A stretch of 64,000 nucleotides of DNA from Allonocardiopsis opalescens (GTDB taxonomy: Bacteria; Actinomycetota; Actinomycetes; Streptosporangiales; Streptosporangiaceae): NCBI RefSeq assembly GCF_003002095.1, contig NZ_PVZC01000007.1, forward strand, positions 62,001-126,000. Direction: 5' to 3'. Position 1 is the stretch's first letter, and every line of letters begins with the position of its first letter. Positions 29,276-37,656 of the stretch are shown here, one piece after another. The notes beneath the pieces are model-generated. The model searched no databases. It was not told where the DNA came from and saw nothing but the letters and a program-made list of their open reading frames with translations. The position numbers were made by a program, and so were the translations under genes.

Positions 29276-30214
29276 GTGAGGGACCAGCTGTCGGAGGTGT
29301 TCGACCTCGTCGAAATCCGCGGTCTCGTGTCGGGCGGCTTCGCCGCCCATGGACGGTGGGAGGCACGCAGGCCGTGCCGCGACATGCTGAAGCTCATCGC
29401 CATGGTGTCCGGCCACGGCCGACTGCTCACCGACGGTCTCGACGAGCCGGTCCATCTCGCCGCCGGTGACATCGCCATCCTCAACTACCGCACGTGGCTC
29501 CGGCACGAGGGCGGAGACCCGGGTCCCGGCCCGCGCCACCGGATCGGCCCCGAGGAGAACTTCACCGGCCTCACCGAGGCGGACCGCAGCACCGACGATG
29601 TCGTGATCGGCATCGCCGTGGACATCAACCCGGCCGGCCGCGAACTGCTGCTGCAGCGGCTGCCGCCCGTGGGAGTCGTCAAGGCCTCGGCGGCGGCTCC
29701 GCTGCGCATCCTCCTCGACCAGCTCTTCGGCGAGGTCGCGGGCAACCGCACCGGCTCCGCCTTCGCCGTCCGGCAGTACGGCCAGCTTCTCGTGCTCGAG
29801 GTGCTGCGCGCCTACCTGGACCAGACCGAGGCGCCGCCGGGCTGGCTCCGGGTGCTGACCGATGACCGGCTGCGCCCCGCCCTGGCCCTCATGCACGCCG
29901 AGCCCGCCACATCCTGGAGCCTGGAGGACCTGGCGCGCGCCGCCGCGATGTCCCGCTCGTCCTTCGCCCGCCGCTTCCGCGCCGCGGCGGGCATGCCGCC
30001 GCTCACCTACCTCAGCCGCTACCGCATGCTCCTGGCGCAGCGCGCCCTGAGGCACAGCGACGCACGCGTCGGCTCCCTGGCGGCCGACCTGGGCTATGCC
30101 TCCGAGGCGGCGTTCAGCAACGCCTTCAAGCGCGAGATCGGCGAATCCCCGCTGCGCTACCGGCACCGCGTGCGCGGCGAACTGCCCGGACGCGAGCAGG
30201 CCGCCCTTGCGTGA
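29276..30214 (+). CDS. AraC-family transcriptional regulator (Cupin_6 type)
   Basis: About 312 aa from GTG 29276 (GAGAG 8 nt upstream); GTG 29267 is a possible alternative. The N-terminal ~180 residues are a cupin sensor domain (MVSGHGRLLTDG, then LAAGDIAILNYRTWLRH). The C-terminal ~100 residues carry the double HTH: WSLEDLARAAAMSRSSFARRF, then GSLAADLGYASEAAFSNAFKREIGESPLRYR. Family members typically control an adjacent divergent oxidoreductase gene, so the SDR at 28181-29152 is the likely target. The effector is unknown. Confidence 0.9.
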   Translation: MRDQLSEVFDLVEIRGLVSGGFAAHGRWEARRPCRDMLKLIAMVSGHGRLLTDGLDEPVHLAAGDIAILNYRTWLRHEGGDPGPGPRHRIGPEENFTGLTEADRSTDDVVIGIAVDINPAGRELLLQRLPPVGVVKASAAAPLRILLDQLFGEVAGNRTGSAFAVRQYGQLLVLEVLRAYLDQTEAPPGWLRVLTDDRLRPALALMHAEPATSWSLEDLARAAAMSRSSFARRFRAAAGMPPLTYLSRYRMLLAQRALRHSDARVGSLAADLGYASEAAFSNAFKREIGESPLRYRHRVRGELPGREQAALA

Positions 30215-30405
30215 ACGGAGCGGAGACCGCCTGCCTTCAGGTGCCGGCAACCGTCACTGAAAGTGACAGAATCCGCATCGGCCTGCCGTTTCCGAGCGTC
30301 GTATCGGTGCGGCTCGCGCAGGCCGGGAGCCGAGGGGTCACGGTCGGACGGGAGGAATTCGATGTCCTCGGGCCAGGGGATGTCGGGGTCGGCGTCCGAC
30401 GGCGG

Positions 30406-30430
30406 GCGCCGCGCCGGGTGGGCGCGGCGC
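30406..30430 (-). terminator. Hairpin after the orphan 405-aa gene
   Basis: A perfect 10-bp stem, GCGCCGCGCC (30406-30415) with GGCGCGGCGC (30421-30430), with a 5-nt loop, about 25 nt past the stop at 30456. It lies between convergent genes and could stop both. Confidence 0.55.
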
Positions 30431-30455
30431 GGGGTTTCGCCGGCGCGCTGGTCGG

Positions 30456-31673
30456 TCAGCTTGCGCGGCGCACGCTGAGTTCGACCTCGTACTTGCCGGT
30501 GTACTGGTTCTCGTGCTCATCGCCCCAGTCGTCGATCCATGTCTGCACCAGGGTGGAGCGGTCCCACGTGGGCCCCTCCGGGAAGTTGAAGTAGACGAAG
30601 TCGGCGGCGATGAGGTCGTCGGTGAGCCAGGACGTGATGATGTCGACGAGGCCGAAGACCAGGCCGATGGCGTGTCCGATGTAGTACGGGCGCTTGGTCG
30701 GTTCCTGCAGCGCCTCCTCGATGTCCTTGGAGACCTGTTTGGCGATCTTGTGGAACTCGCCCAGGAAATCCGGGTCCTTGTGGTCTTCCTCCCATGCCTG
30801 CACCCCGAAGAACATTTCATTGAGCGGAATGAAGCCGCCCTTGCCGTCCGGCATCAGGACAGTGAAGTTAGAGACATCCTCGTTGTAATCCTTCTCGACA
30901 TCGTTGTTGAATCCTTCCACCGTCTTGGAGCGGCCGGCGGGATCGCACATTCGCGGAGAGTTGCTTATGACCTCGAAGGTGAAGTAGACCTCGTCATCGC
31001 CGGGCTCGCCGGCCGTGACGCGGAGGCATTTCACTTTCCCCAGGTGCAGGACGCATGTGTGCTCCGGCGCCGTACGTTCGGCATCGGCGGATCCGCCCAC
31101 CATCACGGTGGTGTGCTGCGGCTTCTTGGGCGGGACCGGGATGAGTCGGGTCCAACCGTGGCGCTGGACCTCCGGCCCTTTCGGCTTCTTCGGCTTCTTG
31201 CCGATCTCGGTCTGTTTGGCGACATTGGGCATGTTCTGGATCACGTTCCACACCTCGGGCATCCACGCGACCGCGTCCTTGTGCGTGACGGTGGAGTCGG
31301 GCGTGAGGTGCGCGACCTTCTCCGGGAACAGGGCATTGCGCTGGTCGGTGGAGAGTTCGGCGAATGCCTTGCCCCACTTCCCGGTCTCGCCCTCGTGGGG
31401 CATGGCGATCTTGGCCAGGCGCAGCAGCGACGCTTCGAGCTTGCTCAGCTCCTTTTTCGTCACCGCCTTGTGGCAGGCGTTGAGCATCACCGGCGTCAGG
31501 TAGTTGACCCGCCGGTTGGCCGCCAAGCGCTGGGCGCCCAGCCGGTGATGGTCCTCATCGTTCTTCTCCGGCACCCTGCCTGATCGCGCCCACACGACAT
31601 CGGTAGGGCTGCTGGACTCCTTCGCCGCGGCGGCCAGCCGTGCCCTCAACCGCTCCGCGTCCATCTTGGTCAT
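30456..31673 (-). CDS. Orphan protein of unknown function (405 aa)
   Basis: Starts at ATG 31673 with GGAG 6 nt upstream. I do not recognise the family. It has no signal peptide. The N-terminal half is charged, with a His-containing helix (NDEDHHRLGAQRLAANRRVNYLTP) and a Lys-rich linker (KKPKKPKGPEVQ at ~165). The middle part has beta-rich segments (DEVYFTFEVISNSP). A hydrophobic, possibly membrane-associated segment follows (YYIGHAIGLVFGLVDIITSWLTDDLIAADF, in parts). The C-terminal strand region ends in YEVELSVRRAS. GC content is lower than in the neighbours and the gene is flanked by a terminator and a gene remnant, so it may have been acquired by transfer. The layout of a soluble N-part, a linker and a hydrophobic C-part would fit a secreted or effector-like protein, but this is speculation. 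Confidence 0.7.
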   Translation of the reverse strand: MTKMDAERLRARLAAAAKESSSPTDVVWARSGRVPEKNDEDHHRLGAQRLAANRRVNYLTPVMLNACHKAVTKKELSKLEASLLRLAKIAMPHEGETGKWGKAFAELSTDQRNALFPEKVAHLTPDSTVTHKDAVAWMPEVWNVIQNMPNVAKQTEIGKKPKKPKGPEVQRHGWTRLIPVPPKKPQHTTVMVGGSADAERTAPEHTCVLHLGKVKCLRVTAGEPGDDEVYFTFEVISNSPRMCDPAGRSKTVEGFNNDVEKDYNEDVSNFTVLMPDGKGGFIPLNEMFFGVQAWEEDHKDPDFLGEFHKIAKQVSKDIEEALQEPTKRPYYIGHAIGLVFGLVDIITSWLTDDLIAADFVYFNFPEGPTWDRSTLVQTWIDDWGDEHENQYTGKYEVELSVRRAS

Positions 31674-32116
31674 ACGAGTCTCCGTCCATCCATGCGCGCC
31701 CGACGAATTCAGACATAAAAAGCGCGCGACCGGGAACACGCGGCAATCTGTTTTCGGCGTGTCGCCGCCCACATACCCGCCGCACCGCCTTACACGCGGC
31801 CGACGAGAGTTGAGACGGTAAATTGACGGCAACATATTCAATTCATGAGCACAATCAAATTGCCGACACGGAAATATTTTCCAGTCGCGTAGACCTGTCC
31901 CCCATCGGAGGAGACGGCGATGCGGGTTCCTGGTCACTGAGTTCGTCGAGCCGTTGCCAGGTGGCGTTATCGACCGTTTCGGTGAAGGCGACCACGTGCG
32001 CGTCAAGCGCACCGTCCAGGTCTCCCCTATCCAGGCGGACCCTGCCGAGGTTCTCGTTGCGTGGTGTCAGGCTGTCAGCGTCCTTGTGATCGGGGAGACC
32101 GGTGCGAGGATGTGGT
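31674..32116. other. Gene-free stretch with an AT-rich core and a TPR gene remnant
   Basis: 443 bp between the orphan gene and the arginase-family gene. The part near 31,800-31,880 is AT-rich and probably holds the orphan gene's promoter. The rest reads on the minus strand as the TPR remnant listed separately. Confidence 0.5.
31855..32086 (-). pseudogene. Remnant of a TPR-repeat protein (C-terminal fragment)
   Basis: The minus frame ending at a TGA (31855-31857) reads RNENLGRVRLDRGDLDGAL followed by DAHVVAFTETVDNATWQRLDEL. The NLGRVxLxxGDLDxAL pattern is the hallmark of a tetratricopeptide helix pair. No start codon with a ribosome binding site precedes it, and the frame runs back into the 5' end of the arginase-family gene. 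It is most simply the leftover C-terminus of a TPR regulator or scaffold whose body has been deleted. Confidence 0.4.
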
Positions 32117-33043
32117 ATGGCCGATGTCGAGTTGATCGCCGTTCCGTTCGATGGCTATGGCCGAGCCGGTCACCAGGCGGCCGCGGCGGAAGCGCTGCGC
32201 GGTTCGGGCCTGCCGGCGGCGCTCGGTCCGTACCGGGTGGTCGAGTCCGAGCCGCTGGCATTGCCCGAGGGGACGGGCGAGCGCGGTGCGGACACCTCGC
32301 TGGTCAACGAGCCGGCTCTGGTCGCGATGAGTGAGCAGGTGGGCGAGCGGGTGGCCGCCGCCGTCACCGCAGGGCGGTTCCCGGTCGTCTACGGCGGGGA
32401 CTGCACCACGCTGCTGGGCATCATCCCGGCACTGCGCGCCGACGGACGGGTAGGGCTGCTGTTCTTCGACGGCCACGAGGACACCATGCCGCTGGACGTC
32501 TCCGAGGACGGCGAGGCGGCCAACACCGAGATCGGGCTGCTGCTCGGCCTGACCGGACGACTGCTGCGCGGGCCGCTGGCCGCGCGCCTGCCGGCGCTGG
32601 GTCTCGAGGAGCTGGCCATGCTCGGACCGCGAGACGCGGGCTGGCGGCGGCAGTTCAACGTCGCCTCACTGCGCGACCTCGGGGTGTGGATGCGCGACTG
32701 GCACGAGGTGGACGCGGATCCGGAGGGATCCGGCGCGCGGGCCGCGGCGCATCTGCAGCGGCACACCGCACGGTGGTGGCTGCACATCGACCTCGACGTG
32801 CTGGACCCCGAGGAGTTCCCTGCCCAGGGATTTCCCGACATCCCCGACGAGCCCGGTGGCCTGACGTGGCAGCAGCTCACCTCGGCCGCCACCGGTGCCC
32901 TCCGGGAAGGAGGCTGCATCGGCTGCAGTGTCGCCATCTACGACCCCGACCAGGACGGTGATCGCGCCGGAGCCGGCCGGATTTGCGACTTCATCGCCGA
33001 GGTCATCGCCACACGGTCACCAGGCCGGGACCAAAGGCGGTAG
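32117..33043 (+). CDS. Arginase/agmatinase-family (ureohydrolase) protein
   Basis: A 308-aa protein from ATG 32117 (GAGGA 7 nt upstream). Family motifs are present: YGGDCTTLLG, FFDGHEDTM and LHIDLDVLDPEEF. In classical arginases the first motif is GGDHS and the second DAHxD. Here the Mn-ligand His of the first is Cys and the Ala of the second is Gly, while the remaining Asp/His ligands are kept. Such Cys variants occur in a subgroup of the family whose substrates are poorly known, so arginine or agmatine should not be assumed. It stands alone with no urea or amino-acid genes nearby. Confidence 0.8.
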   Translation: MADVELIAVPFDGYGRAGHQAAAAEALRGSGLPAALGPYRVVESEPLALPEGTGERGADTSLVNEPALVAMSEQVGERVAAAVTAGRFPVVYGGDCTTLLGIIPALRADGRVGLLFFDGHEDTMPLDVSEDGEAANTEIGLLLGLTGRLLRGPLAARLPALGLEELAMLGPRDAGWRRQFNVASLRDLGVWMRDWHEVDADPEGSGARAAAHLQRHTARWWLHIDLDVLDPEEFPAQGFPDIPDEPGGLTWQQLTSAATGALREGGCIGCSVAIYDPDQDGDRAGAGRICDFIAEVIATRSPGRDQRR

Positions 33044-33241
33044 GTACGGACCCCGCCGCGCCCCCGGCCGCGAAGGCGCCTTCCGCGCCACCGCGGGACG
33101 CCGCAGGCGACCGCGGCCGTGTTCGCCGGTCTTGCCGAGACCTGGGCCGGGACCGGGCCTGCGGCCCCGTGGCCGGTCGAGGCCGCGCACTCCTTCGACT
33201 GAGCGTGGTGCGAGCCGATCGGTAGGCGCTATGTTGGCCGG

Positions 33242-33910
33242 ATGCCGAATGTGCCGCCGCAGCGCAGTGACGCCGCGCCGAATGGAGGCGTCCGCTGGTG
33301 GACGCTCATCGGCCCCGCTATGACCACGATCATCGGTGCGTTCCTGGTGACCGCGGTGTACGGCACCGAGCAGATGCCGCGGATGCAACTCGAACTCCTC
33401 CTGTCGGGCCAGCAGTTCCTGCTGCAGGGCGTGGTCGCGTACGTGGTCGCGGCGGCTGTGGCCCTTCCCGTCGGGTTCCTGCTCGGCGCCCGGTTCCCGA
33501 CGGCGGTGACCGTCGCCGCCGTCGTGCTCATGGCGATCGGCGTGCTGCTGACGGCCTTCGCCGCGGGCGGCGGCATGATGACGGTGGGGCGGGTGCTCAC
33601 CGGACTCGGCGCGGGCGCGGCCGCCGGAGTGATCGGGGCACTGGCACGGCGGATCGGGCGGTGGGGGGCCGTCGCGGCCATGGTCGTCGTGGCCTTCGGC
33701 CTCCTGTCCATCGTGGCCGCCCCGTTCGTCAGCCAGATGTTCTCCGACGCGTTCGGCTTCCGCACCACGTTCTTCGCCGCGATTCCGCTGCTGCTAGCCG
33801 CACTGCTCGCCACCGCCATCAGCGCGCTGGTGAGCTACGCCCTGGCCCCGCGCCCTGCCCGGCCGGGCCCCTACGGCATGCCGAACCCGCCACAGGGGCC
33901 GCATCGCTGA
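33242..33910 (+). CDS. Small integral membrane protein, half-MFS-like
   Basis: A 222-aa protein from ATG 33242 with a weak ribosome binding site. It has five or six hydrophobic segments; the stretch GRVLTGLGAGAAAGVIGALARR resembles TM4 of MFS carriers (RVLQGxGAG). It corresponds to only about half an MFS protein and ends in a Pro-rich tail. It could be a small independent membrane protein or the surviving N-terminal half of a transporter. No partner half is seen next to it. Confidence 0.65.
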   Translation: MPNVPPQRSDAAPNGGVRWWTLIGPAMTTIIGAFLVTAVYGTEQMPRMQLELLLSGQQFLLQGVVAYVVAAAVALPVGFLLGARFPTAVTVAAVVLMAIGVLLTAFAAGGGMMTVGRVLTGLGAGAAAGVIGALARRIGRWGAVAAMVVVAFGLLSIVAAPFVSQMFSDAFGFRTTFFAAIPLLLAALLATAISALVSYALAPRPARPGPYGMPNPPQGPHR

Positions 33911-34306
33911 ACGCGCACGCGCCACTCGATCACGAACCCAACGGCGAACAGTCGCTGAAGGTAGCCCGTTCGAGCTGAGCGCGATTCACGTCGATCACCT
34001 CCGACGCCGTCGCGCCGCCATCGTGGCACACGGACTGCACCACAGCACCGGCCGGAACCGGGCTGCCCGCACCCGACGGATCTCCTCCCCTCGACCGGGG
34101 GTACGGGAGACCGCGACCGGGCTCGCCATCACCCCACCAGCCCAGGGTCCGCACGGCGGCAATTTTGGCAACCGGTTGACACTTGCGATTTCCACCTGGT
34201 TAACTCCGCTCAGGCAATGGCTTGCATCGGTGTCTTCCCGGTATGGCGCGAGCGGTTCCGGTTGCACCCGATTGCCACCTTGACCGCCTGGCGGAGGGGT
34301 TGATCA
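33911..34306. other. Intergenic region upstream of the GPH transporter
   Basis: 396 bp. It holds the LacI-type operator and overlapping -35 box (34166-34181) for the downstream transporter. The remaining ~250 bp show no gene I can support. Confidence 0.55.
34166..34181 (+). promoter_or_regulatory. LacI-type operator over the -35 box of the GPH transporter gene
   Basis: TGGCAACCGGTTGACA. The last six bases are a perfect -35 (TTGACA). A possible -10 (GTTAAC/TTAACT) follows after 17-18 bp. The layout implies direct repression of the transporter at 34307. Confidence 0.85.
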
Positions 34307-35734
34307 ATGACGGCGCATACGGCGAGATCGGCCCCGGGCACGGCGAATCCGCGGTTGATCAACATCGTGGGCTACGGTGCCGGCGACGCGGCCAACAACG
34401 TCGCCTTCATGCTCGCCACGCAGTTCCTGCTGCTGTACTACACCGACGTGGCGGGGATCAGCGCGGCCGCGGCGGGCACGCTGTTCCTCGTCCTGCGCGT
34501 CTTCGACGCCGTCACCGACGTGATAGCGGGCCGCATCGTGGACCGGACCGACAGCCGGTTCGGGAAGTTCCGCCCCTATCTGCTGTTCGGCTCTCTCCCG
34601 CTGCTGCTGCTCTCGGTGGCCACCTTCACCGTGCCGCGGATCGGCGAGACGGGCGTGCTGCTGTACGCGTACGCGACCTACGCGCTGCTCGGCCTGGCGT
34701 ACACCTTCGTCAACATCCCGTACGGCTCCCTGGCCGCGGCGATGACCCAGGACCCGGCTGCACGCTCGAAACTCGCGGCGGCGCGGACCGTCGGCGGGAC
34801 GGTCGTCGGCGCGGCCCTGAGCGCCGTCGTGGCGCCGCTGCTGTCGCGCACCACCGACCTGCAGGCATTCTTCACGACCGTCACGATCGTGCTGGTGTTC
34901 GTCGGCATGGCGCTCTACCTGTTCTGCTTCTTCACCGTGCGGGAGACCGTCAGGCGCGACATCCCGAAGGTGACGCTGCGGCAGTCCGTCCAGGTGCTCC
35001 GGACGAACCGCCCGCTGGTGTTCCTCTGCATCAGCTCGGTGCTCCTGCTGCTGGCGCAGTTCGCCAAGACGACCGCGCAGATCTACTACATGCGCGACGT
35101 CTTCGACGCGCTCGACCTCGTCCCGGTCCTTTCGGTCTCGCAGCTCGTGGTCACCTTCGCAATGGCGCCGATCGTCCCTTCGATCGTGCGGAAATGGGGA
35201 AAGCGGAACTCCTATATCGGCGCCGGAATCATCGCCGCGGTATTCAGTGCGGTCGCTTTCGCCGCACCCACCGTGTGGATCGCCATGGCCGCGCTGATGA
35301 TCTCGCTGCCGGCCGTCATGGTGGTCAACATCGTCATCTGGGCGCTCGAAGCGGACACGGTGGAGTACGGCGAATGGCGGACCGGCGTCCGCGCCGAAGG
35401 GATCATCTACAGTGTCTTCTCCTTCACCCGGAAGGCGGGCCAGGCACTGGGCGCGAGTTTCGCCGCCTACGCGCTCGCCCTGACCGGGTACGTCGGCACC
35501 GCGGCGGCGCAGACGGAGAGCGCGCTCTGGGGCATCCGGGCCTCGGTCGGACTGCTGCCGGCCGTCTTCATCGCCGGAGCGGCGCTGATCATGCTGGCCT
35601 ATCCGCTGACGGACTCCGTCCACCGCGAGCTCGTGCGCGAGATCGACGACCGCCGTACCCAGCCCGAGCCGGACGGGTCGGCGACCGCCGACCAGCCGCG
35701 GCCGCGCCCGGACGGAGGCGGCCACGGCGCGTGA
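34307..35734 (+). CDS. GPH-family (glycoside/pentoside/hexuronide) sugar:cation symporter
   Basis: A 475-aa protein from ATG 34307 (GGAGGGG 8 nt upstream) with about 12 hydrophobic segments. Family signatures are AFMLATQFLLLYYTDVAG near the N-terminus and the RIVDRTDSRFGKFRPYLL loop (D-R-T-x-x-R-G-K-x-R-P), both diagnostic of the MelB/GusB/XynP group. GusB-type members import glucuronides. With a beta-glucuronidase across the terminator and the same operator in front, glucuronide or hexuronide uptake is the most likely role. A terminator follows at 35752-35805. Confidence 0.9.
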   Translation: MTAHTARSAPGTANPRLINIVGYGAGDAANNVAFMLATQFLLLYYTDVAGISAAAAGTLFLVLRVFDAVTDVIAGRIVDRTDSRFGKFRPYLLFGSLPLLLLSVATFTVPRIGETGVLLYAYATYALLGLAYTFVNIPYGSLAAAMTQDPAARSKLAAARTVGGTVVGAALSAVVAPLLSRTTDLQAFFTTVTIVLVFVGMALYLFCFFTVRETVRRDIPKVTLRQSVQVLRTNRPLVFLCISSVLLLLAQFAKTTAQIYYMRDVFDALDLVPVLSVSQLVVTFAMAPIVPSIVRKWGKRNSYIGAGIIAAVFSAVAFAAPTVWIAMAALMISLPAVMVVNIVIWALEADTVEYGEWRTGVRAEGIIYSVFSFTRKAGQALGASFAAYALALTGYVGTAAAQTESALWGIRASVGLLPAVFIAGAALIMLAYPLTDSVHRELVREIDDRRTQPEPDGSATADQPRPRPDGGGHGA

Positions 35735-35751
35735 AGCGGCCGCCGGGCGGC

Positions 35752-35805
35752 CGCTGAGGGGGCGCCGCCGAGCACCGGCCGTGTGCTCCGCGACGCCCCC
35801 TCAGC
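35752..35805. terminator. Bidirectional terminator between convergent GPH transporter and gluconokinase genes
   Basis: A perfect 12-bp stem, GCTGAGGGGGCG (35752-35763) with CGCCCCCTCAGC (35794-35805); the loop contains a second short stem (AGCAC/GTGCT). It sits between two converging stop codons. Confidence 0.75.
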
Positions 35806-35877
35806 GCGTGTCGTCCGCCTCGGCTGTTCGCCGGGCCGGCGGTGCCGCCGGCCGGCGCGGTGGTCGCTCCCCGGTTC

Positions 35878-36408
35878 TCACCGCACCTGACCGGTCGGCA
35901 CCGGGCCGCCGTCGATCGCGCTCGCCACGATGGCCTCGACCGTACCGCGGATGTCCACCGTGATCCCGGCTTCGTCGGGCTCCAGCGCCTCCAGGGTGCG
36001 CAGCTGGGTGACGAGCAGGCTCATCGGCATGAAGTGGCCGGCGCGCCCGCTCAGGCGTTCGGCGATGGTCTCCTCGGTGCCGTCCAGGTGGACGAAGAAG
36101 ACCGGAACGCCGGCGCCCCGCCGGATCCGGTCCCGGTACCCGCGCCGGAGCGCGGAACAGGCGATGACGGTGGTGGCGCCCGATGCCGAGCGCTCGCGCA
36201 ACTTTGCGGCGACGCGGTCCAGCCAGGGCCGGCGGTCGGCGTCGTCCAGGGGGATCCCGGCGGACATCTTGCGGATGTTCTCGGCGGGATGGAGATCGTC
36301 GGCGTCCACGAAGCCTCCGCCGAGCGCCGCGGCGAGCCGCTCCCCCACGCTCGTCTTGCCCGCCCCCGAGACCCCCATGACCACGATGGCGGGGCCCGGC
36401 GCGCTCAC
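35878..36408 (-). CDS. gntK: Gluconokinase (GntK type)
   Basis: A 176-aa protein from GTG 36408, overlapping the mannonate dehydratase stop by GTGA, so translationally coupled. The P-loop is [34 protein letters not shown] and [17 protein letters not shown] are the standard gluconokinase signatures. It phosphorylates D-gluconate to 6-phosphogluconate. In a glucuronate operon one would expect a KDG kinase instead. Either the operon also handles gluconate (or aldonates freed from it), or the enzyme accepts a related acid. Last gene of the beta-glucuronidase operon. Confidence 0.9.
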   Translation of the reverse strand: MSAPGPAIVVMGVSGAGKTSVGERLAAALGGGFVDADDLHPAENIRKMSAGIPLDDADRRPWLDRVAAKLRERSASGATTVIACSALRRGYRDRIRRGAGVPVFFVHLDGTEETIAERLSGRAGHFMPMSLLVTQLRTLEALEPDEAGITVDIRGTVEAIVASAIDGGPVPTGQVR

Positions 36409-37643
36409 CAGTCGTGCACCGTTCCGTCGTGCAACCGGTTGTACGGCAGGTACGCCTGGACGTAGGGGTACCGGCCGGCTCCGTCGACGTCGAGTTCGAC
36501 GCCGAGGCCGGGCCGGTCGCCGGGGTGCAGGTAGCCGTCCTGCCAGGTGAAGGACTGCTCGAAGACCGCGTCGGTCTTCTCGCCGTGCTTCATGTACTCC
36601 TGGATGCCGAAGTTGTGGATGGCCAGCCCGAGGTGCATCGCGGCGGCCATCCCGACCGGGGAGATGTCGGTCGGGCCGTGCATGCCCGACTTGATCTGGT
36701 ACTGCGAGGCGTAGTCGAGCACCTTCTTCAGGTGGGTGATCCCGCCGGTGTGGGTGACGGCGGAGCGCACGTAGTCGATGAGCTGCTCGCGGATGATCTG
36801 CTGGTAGTCCCAGACGGTGTTGAAGATCTCGCCGATCGCCAGAGGCGTCGTGGTGTGCCGGCGTACCAGGCGGAGCGCCTCCTGGTTCTCCGCGGGGGTG
36901 CAGTCCTCCAGCCAGAACAGGTCGTAGGGCTCCAGGCTCTTGCCGAGTCTGGCGGCCTGGATGGGGGTGAGCCGGTGGTGGGCGTCGTGCAGCAGGGGCA
37001 GCTCGGGGCCGAACTCGTTGCGCACGGCCTCGAAGACCGTCGGGATGTGCCGCAGGTAGGAGCGGGTGTCCCAGTCCTCCTCGTGCGGCAGGGCGCCGCG
37101 CTGGGCCGGCTCGTGGTCGTAGCGGACGCCCTTGTTCGCCTCGTAGGTGGCGTTCGAGGCGATCCCGTAGATCGACTTGAGTCCGGGGACACCGGTCTGC
37201 ACCCGGATGGCCCGGTAGCCCTGCTCCTGGTGCGAGCGGATGGAGTCGAACAGCTCGTCGAGGGTCTTGCCCGAGGCGTGGCCGTAGGCGAGCAGCCCGC
37301 GGCGCGACGCGCCCCCGAGCAGCTGGTACACGGGCATGTTCGCCGTCTTACCCTTGATGTCCCACAGCGCCATGTCCACCGCGGCGATCGCCGCCATGGT
37401 CACCGGCCCGCGGCGCCAGTACGCGCCGCGGTAGAGGAACTGCCAGGTGTCCTCGATCCGGCTCTCGTCCCGGCCGATCAGCAGCGGGACGACGTGGTCC
37501 TTCAGGTAGGAGACCACGGCGAGTTCGCGCCCGTTCAAGGTGGCGTCGCCGAGGCCGGTGACGCCGTCGGCCGTCGTGAGCTTCAGCGTGACGAAGTTGC
37601 GGTCGGGGCTGGTGACGATGACCTCGGCCCTGTCGATGCTCAT
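36405..37643 (-). CDS. manD: D-mannonate dehydratase, enolase superfamily (ManD/RspA type)
   Basis: A 412-aa protein from ATG 37643; the open frame upstream overlaps the beta-glucuronidase and is not used. It matches ManD closely: [11 protein letters not shown], the 150-180 loop region with YGHASG and IRVQTGVPG, metal-binding DAHH and ED (FWLEDCTP), then [10 protein letters not shown] and [13 protein letters not shown]. ManD proteins dehydrate D-mannonate to 2-keto-3-deoxygluconate (KDG); some family members act weakly on D-gluconate instead. Together with UxaC and UxuB at 51-54 kb it completes glucuronate to KDG. It is 13 bp downstream of the GH2 gene and coupled to gluconokinase. Confidence 0.9.
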   Translation of the reverse strand: MSIDRAEVIVTSPDRNFVTLKLTTADGVTGLGDATLNGRELAVVSYLKDHVVPLLIGRDESRIEDTWQFLYRGAYWRRGPVTMAAIAAVDMALWDIKGKTANMPVYQLLGGASRRGLLAYGHASGKTLDELFDSIRSHQEQGYRAIRVQTGVPGLKSIYGIASNATYEANKGVRYDHEPAQRGALPHEEDWDTRSYLRHIPTVFEAVRNEFGPELPLLHDAHHRLTPIQAARLGKSLEPYDLFWLEDCTPAENQEALRLVRRHTTTPLAIGEIFNTVWDYQQIIREQLIDYVRSAVTHTGGITHLKKVLDYASQYQIKSGMHGPTDISPVGMAAAMHLGLAIHNFGIQEYMKHGEKTDAVFEQSFTWQDGYLHPGDRPGLGVELDVDGAGRYPYVQAYLPYNRLHDGTVHDW

Positions 37644-37656
37644 ATGCCGTGCTTCC

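Noticed and set aside
30254-30269. Small GTCAC...GTGAC inverted repeat after the AraC gene
   Set aside because: Five base pairs only; too weak to call a terminator or an operator.
33930-33989. Tiny minus-strand frame (19 codons) with a strong GGAGGTGATC ahead of GTG
   Set aside because: The ribosome binding site is striking, but there is no gene downstream in the same direction and no recognisable peptide; chance is likely in this GC-rich gap.
36430-36445. Operator-like string GCAACCGGTTGT inside manD
   Set aside because: It encodes conserved residues (Tyr-Asn-Arg-Leu-His) and its flanks do not match the operator ends. A similar match in the malate synthase gene near 42,031 was dropped for the same reason.
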